NCBI RefSeq assembly: GCF_021401245.1
Contig: NZ_JACBFY010000008.1
Location: 124,001 to 188,000 of the forward strand
Reading direction: 5' to 3'
Length of the DNA stretch: 64,000 bases
Origin: Pseudacidovorax sp. NFM-22
Lineage (GTDB): Bacteria > Pseudomonadota > Gammaproteobacteria > Burkholderiales > Burkholderiaceae_C
Both the position numbers and the translations under genes were made by a program. Every line of letters starts with the position of its first letter. Position 1 is the first letter of the stretch. Shown piece by piece: positions 55,134 through 63,506 of the stretch. The notes under the pieces were generated by a model. That model had not been told where the DNA came from. It saw nothing but the letters and a program-made list of their open reading frames with translations, and searched no databases.

Positions 55134-55217
55134 TTAAACGGACATCGGGACGACGACGTTGCGCACCGAGATGGGCGTGCTGTCGAGGGCGAAGGTCTCG
55201 CCCCTCTAGGCCAGCAT
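55134..55217 (-). pseudogene. decayed duplicate of the methyltransferase gene 3' end
   Basis: On the - strand the frame reads MLA-stop-RGETFALDSTPISVRN and then VVVPMSV before TAA, against MLAWSGETFALGSTPIWVRN at the end of the cytosine methyltransferase. The Trp codon TGG has become TAG. Only about 80 bases match, so this is a scar of duplication or recombination. Confidence 0.7.
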
Positions 55218-55287
55218 CGAACTGGGGCTTAGCGTGGAATAAATCGGTAGAGCTGCCGCTCATGCCTGCGTCTCCGATGGAAGAGCC

Positions 55288-55566
55288 TCAGCGGCCATGG
55301 TCTGCGCCTCCTGCTGGTGGGGCACTGGAGGCATCGAGGTTGGCGCGGATCATCACGGTGCTGGTGATCGCCATGTTCAGCGAGTCGTCGCCGTGGCGTC
55401 CTTGCTGCCAGTTCATTTGGATCGGGTCGCTCCAGTCCTGCCGGAACCCGGGACGGATGGTCAGGCCGATGGACTCAAAGCCAGCTTCACGGCCAAGCCT
55501 CGCAACGGTCTTGCAGAATTCGACGTAGGCCTCGGGAATCGGGCCCGATATGGTGTCGATGCTCAT
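55288..55566 (-). CDS. hypothetical protein coupled to the cytosine methyltransferase
   Basis: A 92-residue protein: MSIDTISGPIPEAYVEFCKT, ARLGREAGFESIGLTIRPGF, DDSLNMAITSTVMIRANLDA. A beta-alpha pattern is likely but no family is recognised. The ATG overlaps the methyltransferase stop (ATGA), so production is tied to the methyltransferase. Confidence 0.65.
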   Translation of the reverse strand: MSIDTISGPIPEAYVEFCKTVARLGREAGFESIGLTIRPGFRQDWSDPIQMNWQQGRHGDDSLNMAITSTVMIRANLDASSAPPAGGADHGR

Positions 55567-57470
55567 GCCCGGTCTCCCGGGCTCGCGCTGACAGCCACAG
55601 CCACATTGCGCACCCAGATTGGCGTGCTGCCCAGGGCGAAGGTCTCGCCGCTCCAAGCCAGCATGAGCGTGCGGCCCATTTCCTCGGCGACTGCCTGCGC
55701 GGCCTTGGGCGGGACGGCGTTGCCGATGCGCTCGCGCCATGCCTGATCACTCAGGCCGTCGAGTTCGAGCTGCTCTTCGGGGTCCACCAGCGACTGCAAC
55801 GCGGCCAGCTCCAGCGTGGTGAACGGCCGGTGCCAGGTGCCATCGAGCGATCGGATGCGGCAGACCAGTTTGTCGGCCGGCGCGGGCATGGGGCGCGGAT
55901 CGGCCACGCTCCATCGGCCGTTGTCGTGGCCGGCCGAGGCGCTGACGGCGCCGCTCTGGCCGTCCCATGCCACCACGCCGTAATGGCCGCCCGTGAGGTA
56001 GGCATCGCCGGCGCTGCGCTGGATGCCCGGCCGCGGGTCGGCGACCGCATAGGAGCCCTCGCCCGAAGTGCTTCCGCCGATCACCGTGCGGCCCGCGGCG
56101 GTCCAGTCCGCGCAGTGGTACTTGCCGAAGAGTCGCTCTTGCGGGCCGCGCGGATCGGCGACGGCCTGGGCGCTGCCATGCGCGCCGGTGACGGTGTTGC
56201 CTGCTCGGTCCCGGGCGACGATGCGGAACTCGTTCGAGAACTTGGCGGGCCCGCCGTGGCGCGGGTCGGCCACGCTGAATGTGCCTTGGCCAGGGGACTT
56301 CACGCCGATCACCGCGCCCGCGGTCTGATCCATGCGCATGACTCCGTACTGCTGGTACTGGGCGGCGCTTGCCTCGGCGCGTGGGTCGGCCACCGCGAAG
56401 CGGCCATTGCTGGGCAGCGACTCGCCCGCGATAGCGCCGGACGTACCGGTCCAGTCCGTCACGCCGCAGCCGGCACCGTAGAGCTGGTGCCGCGGATCGG
56501 CCACCGAGAAGGCACCGTTGTGCGGCCTGTTCGCGCCGGCGACCACGCCCGTCGGTTCGGCCCAGTCGCGCACGCCCAGGGCGCCGCCGTGCATGTCGGG
56601 CACGATGAGGAAGTCGCTCAGCACGCCATCCTCCACGGCCAGCCGGTTCAGGCTGCGCCAGTCGCTGCCGGCCTCGACGAACGCGAGGCGAACCCATGTC
56701 TTCCACTGCAGCGACGGCACGCGGTGCATGGGCCCGGCGCGCAGGTCGCCCGGCAGCGGCATGCGGCCGAGCACGTCGCCCACGGCGCGCAGCTGCTGCT
56801 TGGCGGGCTCGTAGAGGAAGGGCGGCACCTTGGCGATGTGGCGAGCCACCAGCAGGAAGCGCTTGCGGCTCTGGGCCAGGCCGGCCAGCTCGCCGCAGTC
56901 GTGGGTGGTTTCGGCGACCGCGTAGCCATAGGCGCGCAGCAGGTCGCCGATCTGGTCGAGCAGGTGCCGGCCGCGCGTGGCGATGCGCGGCACGTTCTCG
57001 AAGAGCAGCATTTCGACCGGGTCGTCCTTGTAGGCCTCCAGCAGGAGCCAGATGCCGCGGAGAGTGAGGCGGTTGAGGGCCTGGTATTTCTCGGTCTTGC
57101 TCTTGCCCTCGGACAGCAGTCCGCTGAAGCCCTTGCAGGGTGCCGACAGGAAGACGATGTGCGGCCGCTCGTGGTGGAAGGCCGAGTGAATGTCGGCGGG
57201 CGTGGCCTCGCGCCAGGTGGCCGGCGGCTCGGCGCCGTGGAAGGCCGTGTACTGGCTGCGGTCGAACATGTCGAGCACGGTGCCGGCGACGCCGGCGGCG
57301 CGGCTGAAGTCGGCGATGGCGGCCGGGTCGTTGTCGATGCCGCCGACGCAGCGGAAGCGCGCGCGCTGGCTGCCCAGCACCGGCCGCGCGGCATTGAAGC
57401 CCTTCGCGCCGCCGCCCAGGCCGCAGAAGAGGTGACCATGGCGGATCTCGATGGTGGTGGGCATCAGCAT
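55563..57470 (-). CDS. dcm: DNA cytosine-5 methyltransferase with VADPR repeats
   Basis: A 635-residue C5 methyltransferase. Motif I is FCGLGGG (15-21), motif IV PCKGFSG with nucleophile Cys112, motif VI ENV (158-160), motif VIII QSRKR (200-204), and motifs IX-X include RIGNAVPPKAAQAV (581-594). Between VIII and IX, where the target-recognition domain belongs, six units with a VADPR core occur at 323, 360, 400, 437, 476 and 522, spaced 37-46 residues. It is about 200 residues longer than plain enzymes for this reason. It has no cognate nuclease nearby, so it is a solitary phage methyltransferase, probably protecting element DNA from host restriction. It overlaps both neighbours. Confidence 0.92.
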   Translation of the reverse strand: MLMPTTIEIRHGHLFCGLGGGAKGFNAARPVLGSQRARFRCVGGIDNDPAAIADFSRAAGVAGTVLDMFDRSQYTAFHGAEPPATWREATPADIHSAFHHERPHIVFLSAPCKGFSGLLSEGKSKTEKYQALNRLTLRGIWLLLEAYKDDPVEMLLFENVPRIATRGRHLLDQIGDLLRAYGYAVAETTHDCGELAGLAQSRKRFLLVARHIAKVPPFLYEPAKQQLRAVGDVLGRMPLPGDLRAGPMHRVPSLQWKTWVRLAFVEAGSDWRSLNRLAVEDGVLSDFLIVPDMHGGALGVRDWAEPTGVVAGANRPHNGAFSVADPRHQLYGAGCGVTDWTGTSGAIAGESLPSNGRFAVADPRAEASAAQYQQYGVMRMDQTAGAVIGVKSPGQGTFSVADPRHGGPAKFSNEFRIVARDRAGNTVTGAHGSAQAVADPRGPQERLFGKYHCADWTAAGRTVIGGSTSGEGSYAVADPRPGIQRSAGDAYLTGGHYGVVAWDGQSGAVSASAGHDNGRWSVADPRPMPAPADKLVCRIRSLDGTWHRPFTTLELAALQSLVDPEEQLELDGLSDQAWRERIGNAVPPKAAQAVAEEMGRTLMLAWSGETFALGSTPIWVRNVAVAVSASPGDRA

Positions 57471-58786
57471 GCTGCACCGCCTTCCTTCGACTGGGCATGC
57501 AGCGCCGCGTCAACGGCCGCATCCAGGCTGTCGCCATTGAGCACCACGTTGTCCGGAACTAGGCCGGCGAACACGCCACCCTGCTTGATGGTGTCGAGGG
57601 GGCGGGACCGCAGGTAGGCGTATCGCGCAGCGTCTTGGCGAATCGCCTCGGTCCGATCTGGGCGGGCGCATGCGTTGAACGCCATCGCTGCGCACTCAAC
57701 GCTCTGCGACCCATCGAAACGCCCGCAGTCGGGATGTGTGCATGCGCGGCAGCCCAGCGGGTCGGGAAGCTGCTCGGCCGGTGCGGGCTGCGGTGCTGCG
57801 GTACTTGTCCCGTGGTGCCACAAGAAGGCACAGTACGCAGCAACGTCCCGCGGGTCGCCCTTGGCGATGTGCTCCATGAGCTTCGCGCGGCACTCGTCCA
57901 TCCAGTCCGGCGACCGCCATCCGTCGCTGTAGCCGTACTTCCTTTCCGCAGCCGCCAGCTTTTCGGCCAGCGCGCGGGCAAAGCGCACGACGAGGCGGAT
58001 CGTCTCGGGGTGAAGGGCGGCACGGTTCGTCAGCCAGTCCGCTGCGAAGGAGTCGTTCACGAGATCGGCGGGCTGCGGTGCTGCTGCGAGTGCTTCCGTG
58101 TGTCTGGACCTCGCGGCTTCATGAAACGCCGCATCCAGCTTGCGGACGACGGTGCCCGGCATATCGGACGCGTGGATGCTCGCCCCATGCACATACGCGC
58201 TCGGCGGCCGCTCCGGTGCCTTGTCGCGCATCACCTCGCTTACTGCCTCGCATGCGGACAGCGCAGGTTCATCCCTTGGTAATGGCTGCGTGTCAGCGTC
58301 GGAGGCCGACGAAGGAGATCCCTCATGTGGAAGTGCAAGGCCTGCGGGCTGGAGATGATGTTTCGAGCCGTCACGCCCGAGGTCGATGAGCGGGGATGCT
58401 TTTTCCTCTGCCTGGGCTGCGGCCACCGCAACCGGCTGATCAACGTCAGCCGCGGAGAGGGCGTCGCGCTCGCCCAGCCCGACGACTGAGAGCGGCCCGG
58501 CATGGCCGGCGCAGTAAGCGGATGCAGTCTGGACCCGTGCATGCTCCCGCTCGGCATGAGGATCGAGTCCCAGCTGCTCGCGCAGGTGACCTGAATGGAC
58601 GAACACCTGCTGATACCAGTCCTCGGCGGTGGCTGCGAGATAGCGGTCGGTCAGGGTGGCTGCAATCGGGTTGTGCGCCATCCAGCGGCCGTCTTCCTGC
58701 AGCATGAGCCGCAGATGCTCCATCTGGTGCGCTTGCCAATAGCGGCGGTTCTGCCACGCACGAAAGCGGCGGATGAGTTCACGCAT
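57464..58786 (-). CDS. hypothetical phage-type protein, possibly two genes
   Basis: The 440-residue frame has protein-like ends: residues 1-95 (MRELIRRFRAWQNRRYWQAH, LRLMLQEDGRWMAHNPIA) and residues from about 186 (MRDKAPERPPSAYVHGASIH, YGYSDGWRSPDWMDECRAKL, RDVAAYCAFLWHHG, CRACTHPDCGRF). The segment 95-185 is low-complexity and lies antisense to a convincing zinc-ribbon gene. An internal ATG at 58231 with GAGG before it could start a separate 255-residue protein. The SDGWRSPDWMDECR block is typical of small phage proteins of unknown function. Start and stop overlap the neighbours. Confidence 0.6.
   Translation of the reverse strand: MRELIRRFRAWQNRRYWQAHQMEHLRLMLQEDGRWMAHNPIAATLTDRYLAATAEDWYQQVFVHSGHLREQLGLDPHAEREHARVQTASAYCAGHAGPLSVVGLGERDALSAADVDQPVAVAAAQAEEKASPLIDLGRDGSKHHLQPAGLALPHEGSPSSASDADTQPLPRDEPALSACEAVSEVMRDKAPERPPSAYVHGASIHASDMPGTVVRKLDAAFHEAARSRHTEALAAAPQPADLVNDSFAADWLTNRAALHPETIRLVVRFARALAEKLAAAERKYGYSDGWRSPDWMDECRAKLMEHIAKGDPRDVAAYCAFLWHHGTSTAAPQPAPAEQLPDPLGCRACTHPDCGRFDGSQSVECAAMAFNACARPDRTEAIRQDAARYAYLRSRPLDTIKQGGVFAGLVPDNVVLNGDSLDAAVDAALHAQSKEGGAAC
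58325..58489 (+). CDS. 54-residue zinc-ribbon protein nested antisense to another gene
   Basis: The + strand frame codes MWKCKACGLEMMFRAVTPEV, then DERGCFFLCLGCGHRNRLIN and a short acidic end. Two knuckles, CKAC and CLGCGH, define a zinc ribbon with a typical spacing of 21 residues. AAGGAG lies seven bases before the ATG. It is entirely inside the opposite-strand frame 57464-58786, whose overlapping part is low-complexity. Confidence 0.7.
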   Translation: MWKCKACGLEMMFRAVTPEVDERGCFFLCLGCGHRNRLINVSRGEGVALAQPDD

Positions 58787-59417
58787 GGGCCTTCTCCTTG
58801 TTCAGGACTGGATGGCGTGATGGCCAGACCTCAACGTCATGGCAGGCATGGCCCATCGCGAAGGGCTGCAGCGGTAAGCGCTCTATGCGCACGCATATGC
58901 CGTTCTTTTCGGCCAGAAGGACAAGTTCCCAAGCAGCTTGGCTAATGTCTCTGACATCGGTGCGGCCTTGCCTCTCCAGGGGGGCCGGTGCTGCAGCAAG
59001 CAGCGCCAGGATCTGCATGACCATCTCGCGTTCGGCGCGGCCACGCACATCGTTCCAGCCGTGCTCGTTCAGATAGCTCACGCATTCGTCGATGGTGAGG
59101 TCGTCGCGTTCAAGCTGGTGATAAGTCAGCCGCTCCAGAATGTCGGGGCGGCAAGGCTCTGGGGTCGCAGGCACCGTGGTCGCGGCGGTTTGCGGCGCGA
59201 GCGCGGCGTGACCTATCACCGCAGTCACAGCGGCGCGCATGCGGTCGCGCAGGATGTCCTGCTCGGGCTCGACCTTGGTGACGCCGAACCAGGCGGCCAC
59301 GCCAGCATCGAGGGCGGCGGCGTCCATGGCGAAAAAGCGGTGCCCTTCGGTGCCGGGCTTGAAGGGGTTCGCCAAGCCGCTAGTGAGGAGGTACTTGGGT
59401 TGTGCGTCGTTGCTCAT
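58779..59417 (-). CDS. hypothetical phage-type protein
   Basis: A 212-residue protein, with KYLLTSGLANPFKPGTEGHR near the N-terminus and LTIDECVSYLNEHGWNDVRG in the middle. The region after residue 95 appears helical. I do not recognise the family. It overlaps the downstream frame by eight bases and follows the ParB gene by two bases, so it belongs to the leftward early operon of the element. Confidence 0.65.
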   Translation of the reverse strand: MSNDAQPKYLLTSGLANPFKPGTEGHRFFAMDAAALDAGVAAWFGVTKVEPEQDILRDRMRAAVTAVIGHAALAPQTAATTVPATPEPCRPDILERLTYHQLERDDLTIDECVSYLNEHGWNDVRGRAEREMVMQILALLAAAPAPLERQGRTDVRDISQAAWELVLLAEKNGICVRIERLPLQPFAMGHACHDVEVWPSRHPVLNKEKAHA

Positions 59418-59419
59418 GG

Positions 59420-61519
59420 TCAGATGACCTCCAGTTCGGTGTAGTCGGCGGAGAGAGAGAAGCTCAGGTGATCGGGCTGCACCATCCAGGCGCGGTCGCC
59501 CACGGCGTGCAGGATCTCGGCGGGCTTGCCGGCCGTGGCGATCACGTCCATGCCGCGGCGTAGGTCGACCTTCACGGTGACGCGCTGGCCAGGCTGGAAC
59601 GCGTTGGGGTTGCCGGCGTCCTGCAGGCCTGCCGCGATCTCCGCGGAGGCCTCGGCGGCCGTCTTGCGAGGCTTGCGCCCCGTCTTGGTGGGCTCGGGCC
59701 CGGCCTGGCCCTTCACGGCCGCGGCGGCGGCATCCACGCGTTTCTCGCGCTGGGCGTCGCGCAGCTCTGCCTTGACCTCGGCGCGCACCTCCGAAAGGTC
59801 GACCTGCAGGTCGACGGCGAGCGCATCAAGGCGGGGTGTTGTGGTCGCCTTGCCCGTCGAATGGTCGATCAGGGCGCGCATATCGTGCTGGGCCAGCAGC
59901 AAGTGCATCACGCGCTCGATCTGGTCTTCGCCACAGCTGCGGATGTGGTCGGCAAGGCCCTCGGCTTCGGCGACCTTGCCGATGCCCAACAACTGCGCGC
60001 TGTGGCTGCGCTCGTCGGCCGTCAGGCCGGCCAGCAGCAGGATGGCGATTTGGCGCATGGCGTCCGCGCTCACGCCGTTGGCTCCCTGCTCGTCGGCCGC
60101 TGCATCAAGGCGCTCCACCGCACGGCGGCGCCACGTGCGTTCGTAGCGCTCCAGCGCCTTGCGCTTCGCTTCCGCCTCACCCTGGTCTGCGGGCGCCTTG
60201 TAGCCTTGGCTCTTCAGCAACTGGCCCACGGTGGGCGAGGGCAGTACTTCGACCAGTGCCTTCGTGTGCGGGTGCTCGATCAGGACCGTCGCCGGCATGT
60301 CCTGGCCAAGCGCTTCGCGCAGCGGCTTGACCTCGCCGCCGACCTTCACGGTGTCATCGACCGCGACATATCCCCGCAGCTGGCCGCCCGGCATGATCTC
60401 GCGCGCCTCGCGGCCGGTGATGATCGTCTGGCCTCGCGACTCCGCTCTGGCGCGCAGCACGGTGTAGTGCGCCTCCTTCTTCGCGGCGAAGCACGCCGGA
60501 TCCGTGCAGGTGTCCCCGTTCGCTATGTCGTCGAAGAGTTGAGGGTTTGCGCCGGCGCGCTTCGGGCAGGTCGCGCAGGCGCCTGCCTCCGGCACCAGGC
60601 TTGCGTCCGCTGTGTTGAACGCCGCTTCGGTCAGCTTCAGGCGGTAGCGATCATCGACCAGCGCCTTCGCGGCCCGGAAGCTCAGCGGATCGCCCGCGAA
60701 GTTCTTCGCCGTGAAGGACTTCAGCGCCTCGGGCTGCAGGTGGCTCGGCAGCGTCGCGAGCAGGCCGGCGGTGGACCGCGTCAGCTCGCCCGCATAGAAC
60801 GCTTCGCGCGCTGCGTCCACCAGCGCGATCAGCTTCAGCGTGTTGTAGACGTAGGTGGTCCCCTTGCCGATGCGCGCTGCGATGTCCTCCGCAGCCATGC
60901 CCAGGTCGGTCATCAGCTTCTGGTAGCCCTCGGCCTCCTCCATTGGATGAAGGTCCGCCCGCTGGAGGTTCTCCACGAGCTGCAGCTCCAGCACCGCCGC
61001 GTCGGTCAGGTCGCGCACGAGCACCGGGATCTGGTGGACGCCGGCCATTTCGCAGGCCCGCCACCGGCGTTCGCCGGCGACGATCTCATGCGTCGGCCGC
61101 GGCGCGTCGGCGCGGCGGTCGGTGTACGTCTCCTGCAGGCGCTCGCCAGGCAGTGGCCTGGCCAGCAGAGGCTGCGCGACGCCGTGCGCACGGATGCTGC
61201 TGGCCAACTCCTCCATGAACGCCGCGTCGAAGCGCTTGCGCGGGTTGGTGCGGCTGGCGACCAGTGCGCGCCGGTCGAGCACCATCAGGCCGGCGGGCGG
61301 GGCATGCTCCGCACGCGGTGCGTCAGGCACGCTGACCGTGGCCGCCGGCGCGGCGGCGCTGGCCGCCTTGTTGCGGCGGTACTCGCGCTTGATGGCGGTG
61401 CCGCAGCTGCGGCAGTACCGCTGCAGGCCATCGGCCGATGCGGCGTTCGCGGCGAAGGCGCTGGCGGGCAGGTCCCTGTCGCAGTGGTTGCAGTGCTTGG
61501 TGATGGGCGTGGTGGTCAT
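59420..61519 (-). CDS. ParB/RepB/Spo0J family protein with N-terminal zinc finger
   Basis: A 699-residue protein. Residues 10-39 form a zinc finger (CNHC and CRSC). The ParB nuclease-like domain follows: SRTNPRKRFD, IRAHGVAQPLLARP, IVAGERRWRACEMAG and VENLQRADLHPMEEAEGYQ, then the helix-turn-helix segment IAARIGKGTTYVYNTLKL. A further cysteine set (CATCPKRAG, TCTDPACF) and a long Ala/Lys-rich C-terminal part complete it. Stand-alone ParB-like proteins without ParA are frequent in phages and integrative elements, acting in DNA binding or as CTP-dependent clamps. No parA is present here. It overlaps the gene before it by four bases. Confidence 0.9.
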   Translation of the reverse strand: MTTTPITKHCNHCDRDLPASAFAANAASADGLQRYCRSCGTAIKREYRRNKAASAAAPAATVSVPDAPRAEHAPPAGLMVLDRRALVASRTNPRKRFDAAFMEELASSIRAHGVAQPLLARPLPGERLQETYTDRRADAPRPTHEIVAGERRWRACEMAGVHQIPVLVRDLTDAAVLELQLVENLQRADLHPMEEAEGYQKLMTDLGMAAEDIAARIGKGTTYVYNTLKLIALVDAAREAFYAGELTRSTAGLLATLPSHLQPEALKSFTAKNFAGDPLSFRAAKALVDDRYRLKLTEAAFNTADASLVPEAGACATCPKRAGANPQLFDDIANGDTCTDPACFAAKKEAHYTVLRARAESRGQTIITGREAREIMPGGQLRGYVAVDDTVKVGGEVKPLREALGQDMPATVLIEHPHTKALVEVLPSPTVGQLLKSQGYKAPADQGEAEAKRKALERYERTWRRRAVERLDAAADEQGANGVSADAMRQIAILLLAGLTADERSHSAQLLGIGKVAEAEGLADHIRSCGEDQIERVMHLLLAQHDMRALIDHSTGKATTTPRLDALAVDLQVDLSEVRAEVKAELRDAQREKRVDAAAAAVKGQAGPEPTKTGRKPRKTAAEASAEIAAGLQDAGNPNAFQPGQRVTVKVDLRRGMDVIATAGKPAEILHAVGDRAWMVQPDHLSFSLSADYTELEVI

Positions 61520-61956
61520 GTCGAGGACTTCCCAGGAAAGGGCACCACGCGGCCGTCGCGGTAGTGCAGACGATCTCCCATGCGGCTGGGGTGGACGAAG
61601 GCATCCATGGCCCCGGGGCGGCCCTCGTAGGGCTCCAGTTCTTCACCGGCATAGCTGTCGGCGGACCGCTCGTAGATGCCTGTGCGGCGCTCTGCCACAG
61701 GCAGCGGCATGCCCTCGGCATCCAGCTGCTCCAGCACCCGGCGGCCGGCGCGGGTGATGCTGTAGAGGTCGGTCGGTTTGCCATCGGCACGCCTGGCTTC
61801 ACTGAGGTAGAGCAGGCTGTGACGGCACAGCACGCGCAACTCGCGCACGGCGCTGCCGGAGTGCTCGCGCGCGAAGGTCTGGGACTCGCTGAAGTCGGCC
61901 TTGCTCGCAGTACGGAGCACGGCCACTTCGCGGGGGGTCAGGACAGGCGCGCTCAT
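61516..61956 (-). CDS. winged-helix hypothetical protein
   Basis: A 146-residue protein. LTPREVAVLRTASKADFSES, REHSGSAVRELRVLCRHSLL and DLYSITRAGRRVLEQLDAEG form a winged helix-turn-helix of the kind seen in small phage regulators. The C-terminal part (GDRLHYRDGRVVPFPG) is a short beta-rich tail. The ATG of MSAPVLTP was chosen; upstream sequence in frame belongs to the dNMP kinase in another frame. It is coupled to the ParB gene. Confidence 0.7.
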   Translation of the reverse strand: MSAPVLTPREVAVLRTASKADFSESQTFAREHSGSAVRELRVLCRHSLLYLSEARRADGKPTDLYSITRAGRRVLEQLDAEGMPLPVAERRTGIYERSADSYAGEELEPYEGRPGAMDAFVHPSRMGDRLHYRDGRVVPFPGKSST

Positions 61957-62657
61957 GCTGCGATCTCCACGCGCACGCGGCTGCGGTCGATGTCCAGGTC
62001 TCGCGATATGAACTCGGCCAGAACCACGCCCTGAAGGTGCCGCACGTCGTGCAGGTTGTTCACGACGAAGGCGGGGGAAAAGTGGCAGCCGTCCGTGGCG
62101 CTGCTGTGGCCTCCCTCCAGCTCGCCATTGCGGCCAGGGCGGGCCACCTGCCAGATGCATGCGCCCATGGAGCGCAGCGCGGCCGCTTCGTTGTCCATTC
62201 GGACGTCGGTGATGACAAAGCGCGTGCCCAGCTGCTTTTGCATCAGGAGAATCAGCCGCGAGCGCAGCTGGTGCACCCAGTAGTCTGGGTTCTGGCGGCG
62301 GCGGTATTCGCTGCCCCACCATTGCATGATCTGTCGCGGGGACCGCGGCGCACGCATCCAGGTCGTGTCCGTCGCCACGCATTCGCGGCCCTTGGCGCAG
62401 TCCGCGAAGCCATGGCACCGGAGCGCGTTCACGAAATCGAATGGCGCCCTGTCCAGGCTCAGCGATGCCGAAGGCTCCTGTTTGGTGACAGGGTTCGTCA
62501 GCAACTCCATGTCCACGCCGAAAGCATCGGCAACCTCGCCGCGCAGCGCGTCTGCGAACGCCAGCTTGCGGAAGCCAGCATGCGTCACCAGAAGGTCGGC
62601 GACCGTGTCCTTGCCGGTGCCGGCATAGCCCGTCAGGCCGATGATGTGGCGGCGCAT
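61953..62657 (-). CDS. deoxynucleoside monophosphate kinase
   Basis: A 234-residue P-loop kinase. The Walker A motif GYAGTGKDT is at residues 9-17, followed by FRKLAFADALRGEVADAFGV (nucleotide-monophosphate binding), IMQWWGSEYRRRQNPDYWVH, FVITDVRMDNEAAAL and WQVARPG. The pattern matches phage dNMP kinases that phosphorylate deoxynucleotides for phage DNA synthesis. ATGA-type overlaps join it to both neighbours. Confidence 0.85.
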   Translation of the reverse strand: MRRHIIGLTGYAGTGKDTVADLLVTHAGFRKLAFADALRGEVADAFGVDMELLTNPVTKQEPSASLSLDRAPFDFVNALRCHGFADCAKGRECVATDTTWMRAPRSPRQIMQWWGSEYRRRQNPDYWVHQLRSRLILLMQKQLGTRFVITDVRMDNEAAALRSMGACIWQVARPGRNGELEGGHSSATDGCHFSPAFVVNNLHDVRHLQGVVLAEFISRDLDIDRSRVRVEIAA

Positions 62658-62977
62658 CAGCGAGCCCCTCCCGCGGCCGAGTTGCGCTGCTCGATGGCCG
62701 CGGAGAAGGTGCGCAGCTCATCGAGCAGGCTGTGGGCAATGACCGTGGCCTGTTCGATGGACGTGTCGCGTGCACCGGCCTCCAGCCAGCGATGGGTCGC
62801 TTCGAGGGCTCCGGCGTAGAAGGCCATGCGAAGGGCTTCAACCCAACTCGCAGAGGTGCCGGCGGGAACGGTGGCCACGTTGAACGCGAGCCACGCATCG
62901 GCCAGTGACCACTGGGCGGAAGGGATTCGGCTGGGCGCGGGCGTGTTCGTCCGTGCCCCGGTTTCGGGGTGGTTCAT
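62657..62977 (-). CDS. hypothetical phage-type protein
   Basis: A 106-residue protein with WSLADAWLAFNVATVPAGTS and then a helical half (LRMAFYAGALEATHRWLEAG, SLLDELRTFSAAIEQRNS). I recognise no family. The stop overlaps the ATG of the dNMP kinase. Confidence 0.6.
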   Translation of the reverse strand: MNHPETGARTNTPAPSRIPSAQWSLADAWLAFNVATVPAGTSASWVEALRMAFYAGALEATHRWLEAGARDTSIEQATVIAHSLLDELRTFSAAIEQRNSAAGGAR

Positions 62978-62986
62978 TTCAGGCTT

Positions 62987-63349
62987 TCAGGGGTGAGGAG
63001 AGGAAGAGGGCGCCGGGCCTTGAAGGGCGGGCTCGGCGTGGTAGCTGGGCCACCGCTCGGGGGCGAGCTGGCAGTCGGTGATGAACGCGATCAGGCCGTC
63101 GCGCGTGGGGTGTGGACGGACCCGATCCAGCTTCAGGCGCAATGCAGTGCCTCGCACCAGGTGTCGCCGATAGGCATCCACGAAGAGCGATGCATCCGGG
63201 TCCGACCAGTACGCAACCAGCCGCTGCGTGCCGCGCTTGTGGCGCTCCAGCAGGTTGAACTGGTGCACGAGCTGGTCGCCGCGCTCGCGCGTGGTGATGT
63301 GGGCCACGCTCGGCGCAGACGTCAAGAAGAACAGGCCGGTCGCATCCAT
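62987..63349 (-). CDS. hypothetical phage-type protein
   Basis: A 120-residue protein. MDATGLFFLTSAPSVAHITT, QLVHQFNLLERHKRGTQRLV, DASLFVDAYRRHLVRGTALR and TRDGLIAFITDCQ suggest an alpha/beta fold; the family is not recognised. The ATG of MDATGLFF lies seven bases before the stop-proximal end of the small membrane gene. Confidence 0.6.
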   Translation of the reverse strand: MDATGLFFLTSAPSVAHITTRERGDQLVHQFNLLERHKRGTQRLVAYWSDPDASLFVDAYRRHLVRGTALRLKLDRVRPHPTRDGLIAFITDCQLAPERWPSYHAEPALQGPAPSSSPHP

Positions 63350-63356
63350 GTCGGCC

Positions 63357-63506
63357 TCAGCGGCTGAGCAGGTAGCCGACGAGCAGAAGGGCGACGACGG
63401 CGAACGCAACCAGCTCCAGCAGCCAGACGGCACCGCGAGCGAGCCACGCCGGCGCAACGTCTTCTTCGGGCTCGTGCGTGCGCATGAGAGGGTCGTGGTA
63501 GTTCAT
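63357..63506 (-). CDS. 49-residue single-span membrane protein
   Basis: The product has a polar N-terminus (MNYHDPLMRTHEPEEDVAPA) and one membrane helix (AVWLLELVAFAVVALLLVGY) ending in LLSR. It overlaps the next small gene upstream by four bases. Confidence 0.6.
   Translation of the reverse strand: MNYHDPLMRTHEPEEDVAPAWLARGAVWLLELVAFAVVALLLVGYLLSR

Noticed and set aside
54320..57470. Restriction-modification system around the methyltransferase
   Set aside because: None of the neighbours shows a nuclease motif, so the methyltransferase appears solitary.
57464..58489. Possible CRISPR or other regular repeat array in the phage-like element
   Set aside because: No regularly spaced direct repeats with unique spacers are visible there or elsewhere; the only regular repeats are the coding VADPR units and the 24-bp array in the dioxygenase gene.
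61516..62898. 460-residue - strand open frame covering the winged-helix and dNMP kinase genes
   Set aside because: Only its last 146 residues look like protein; the rest is out of frame with the dNMP kinase, whose P-loop frame is convincing.
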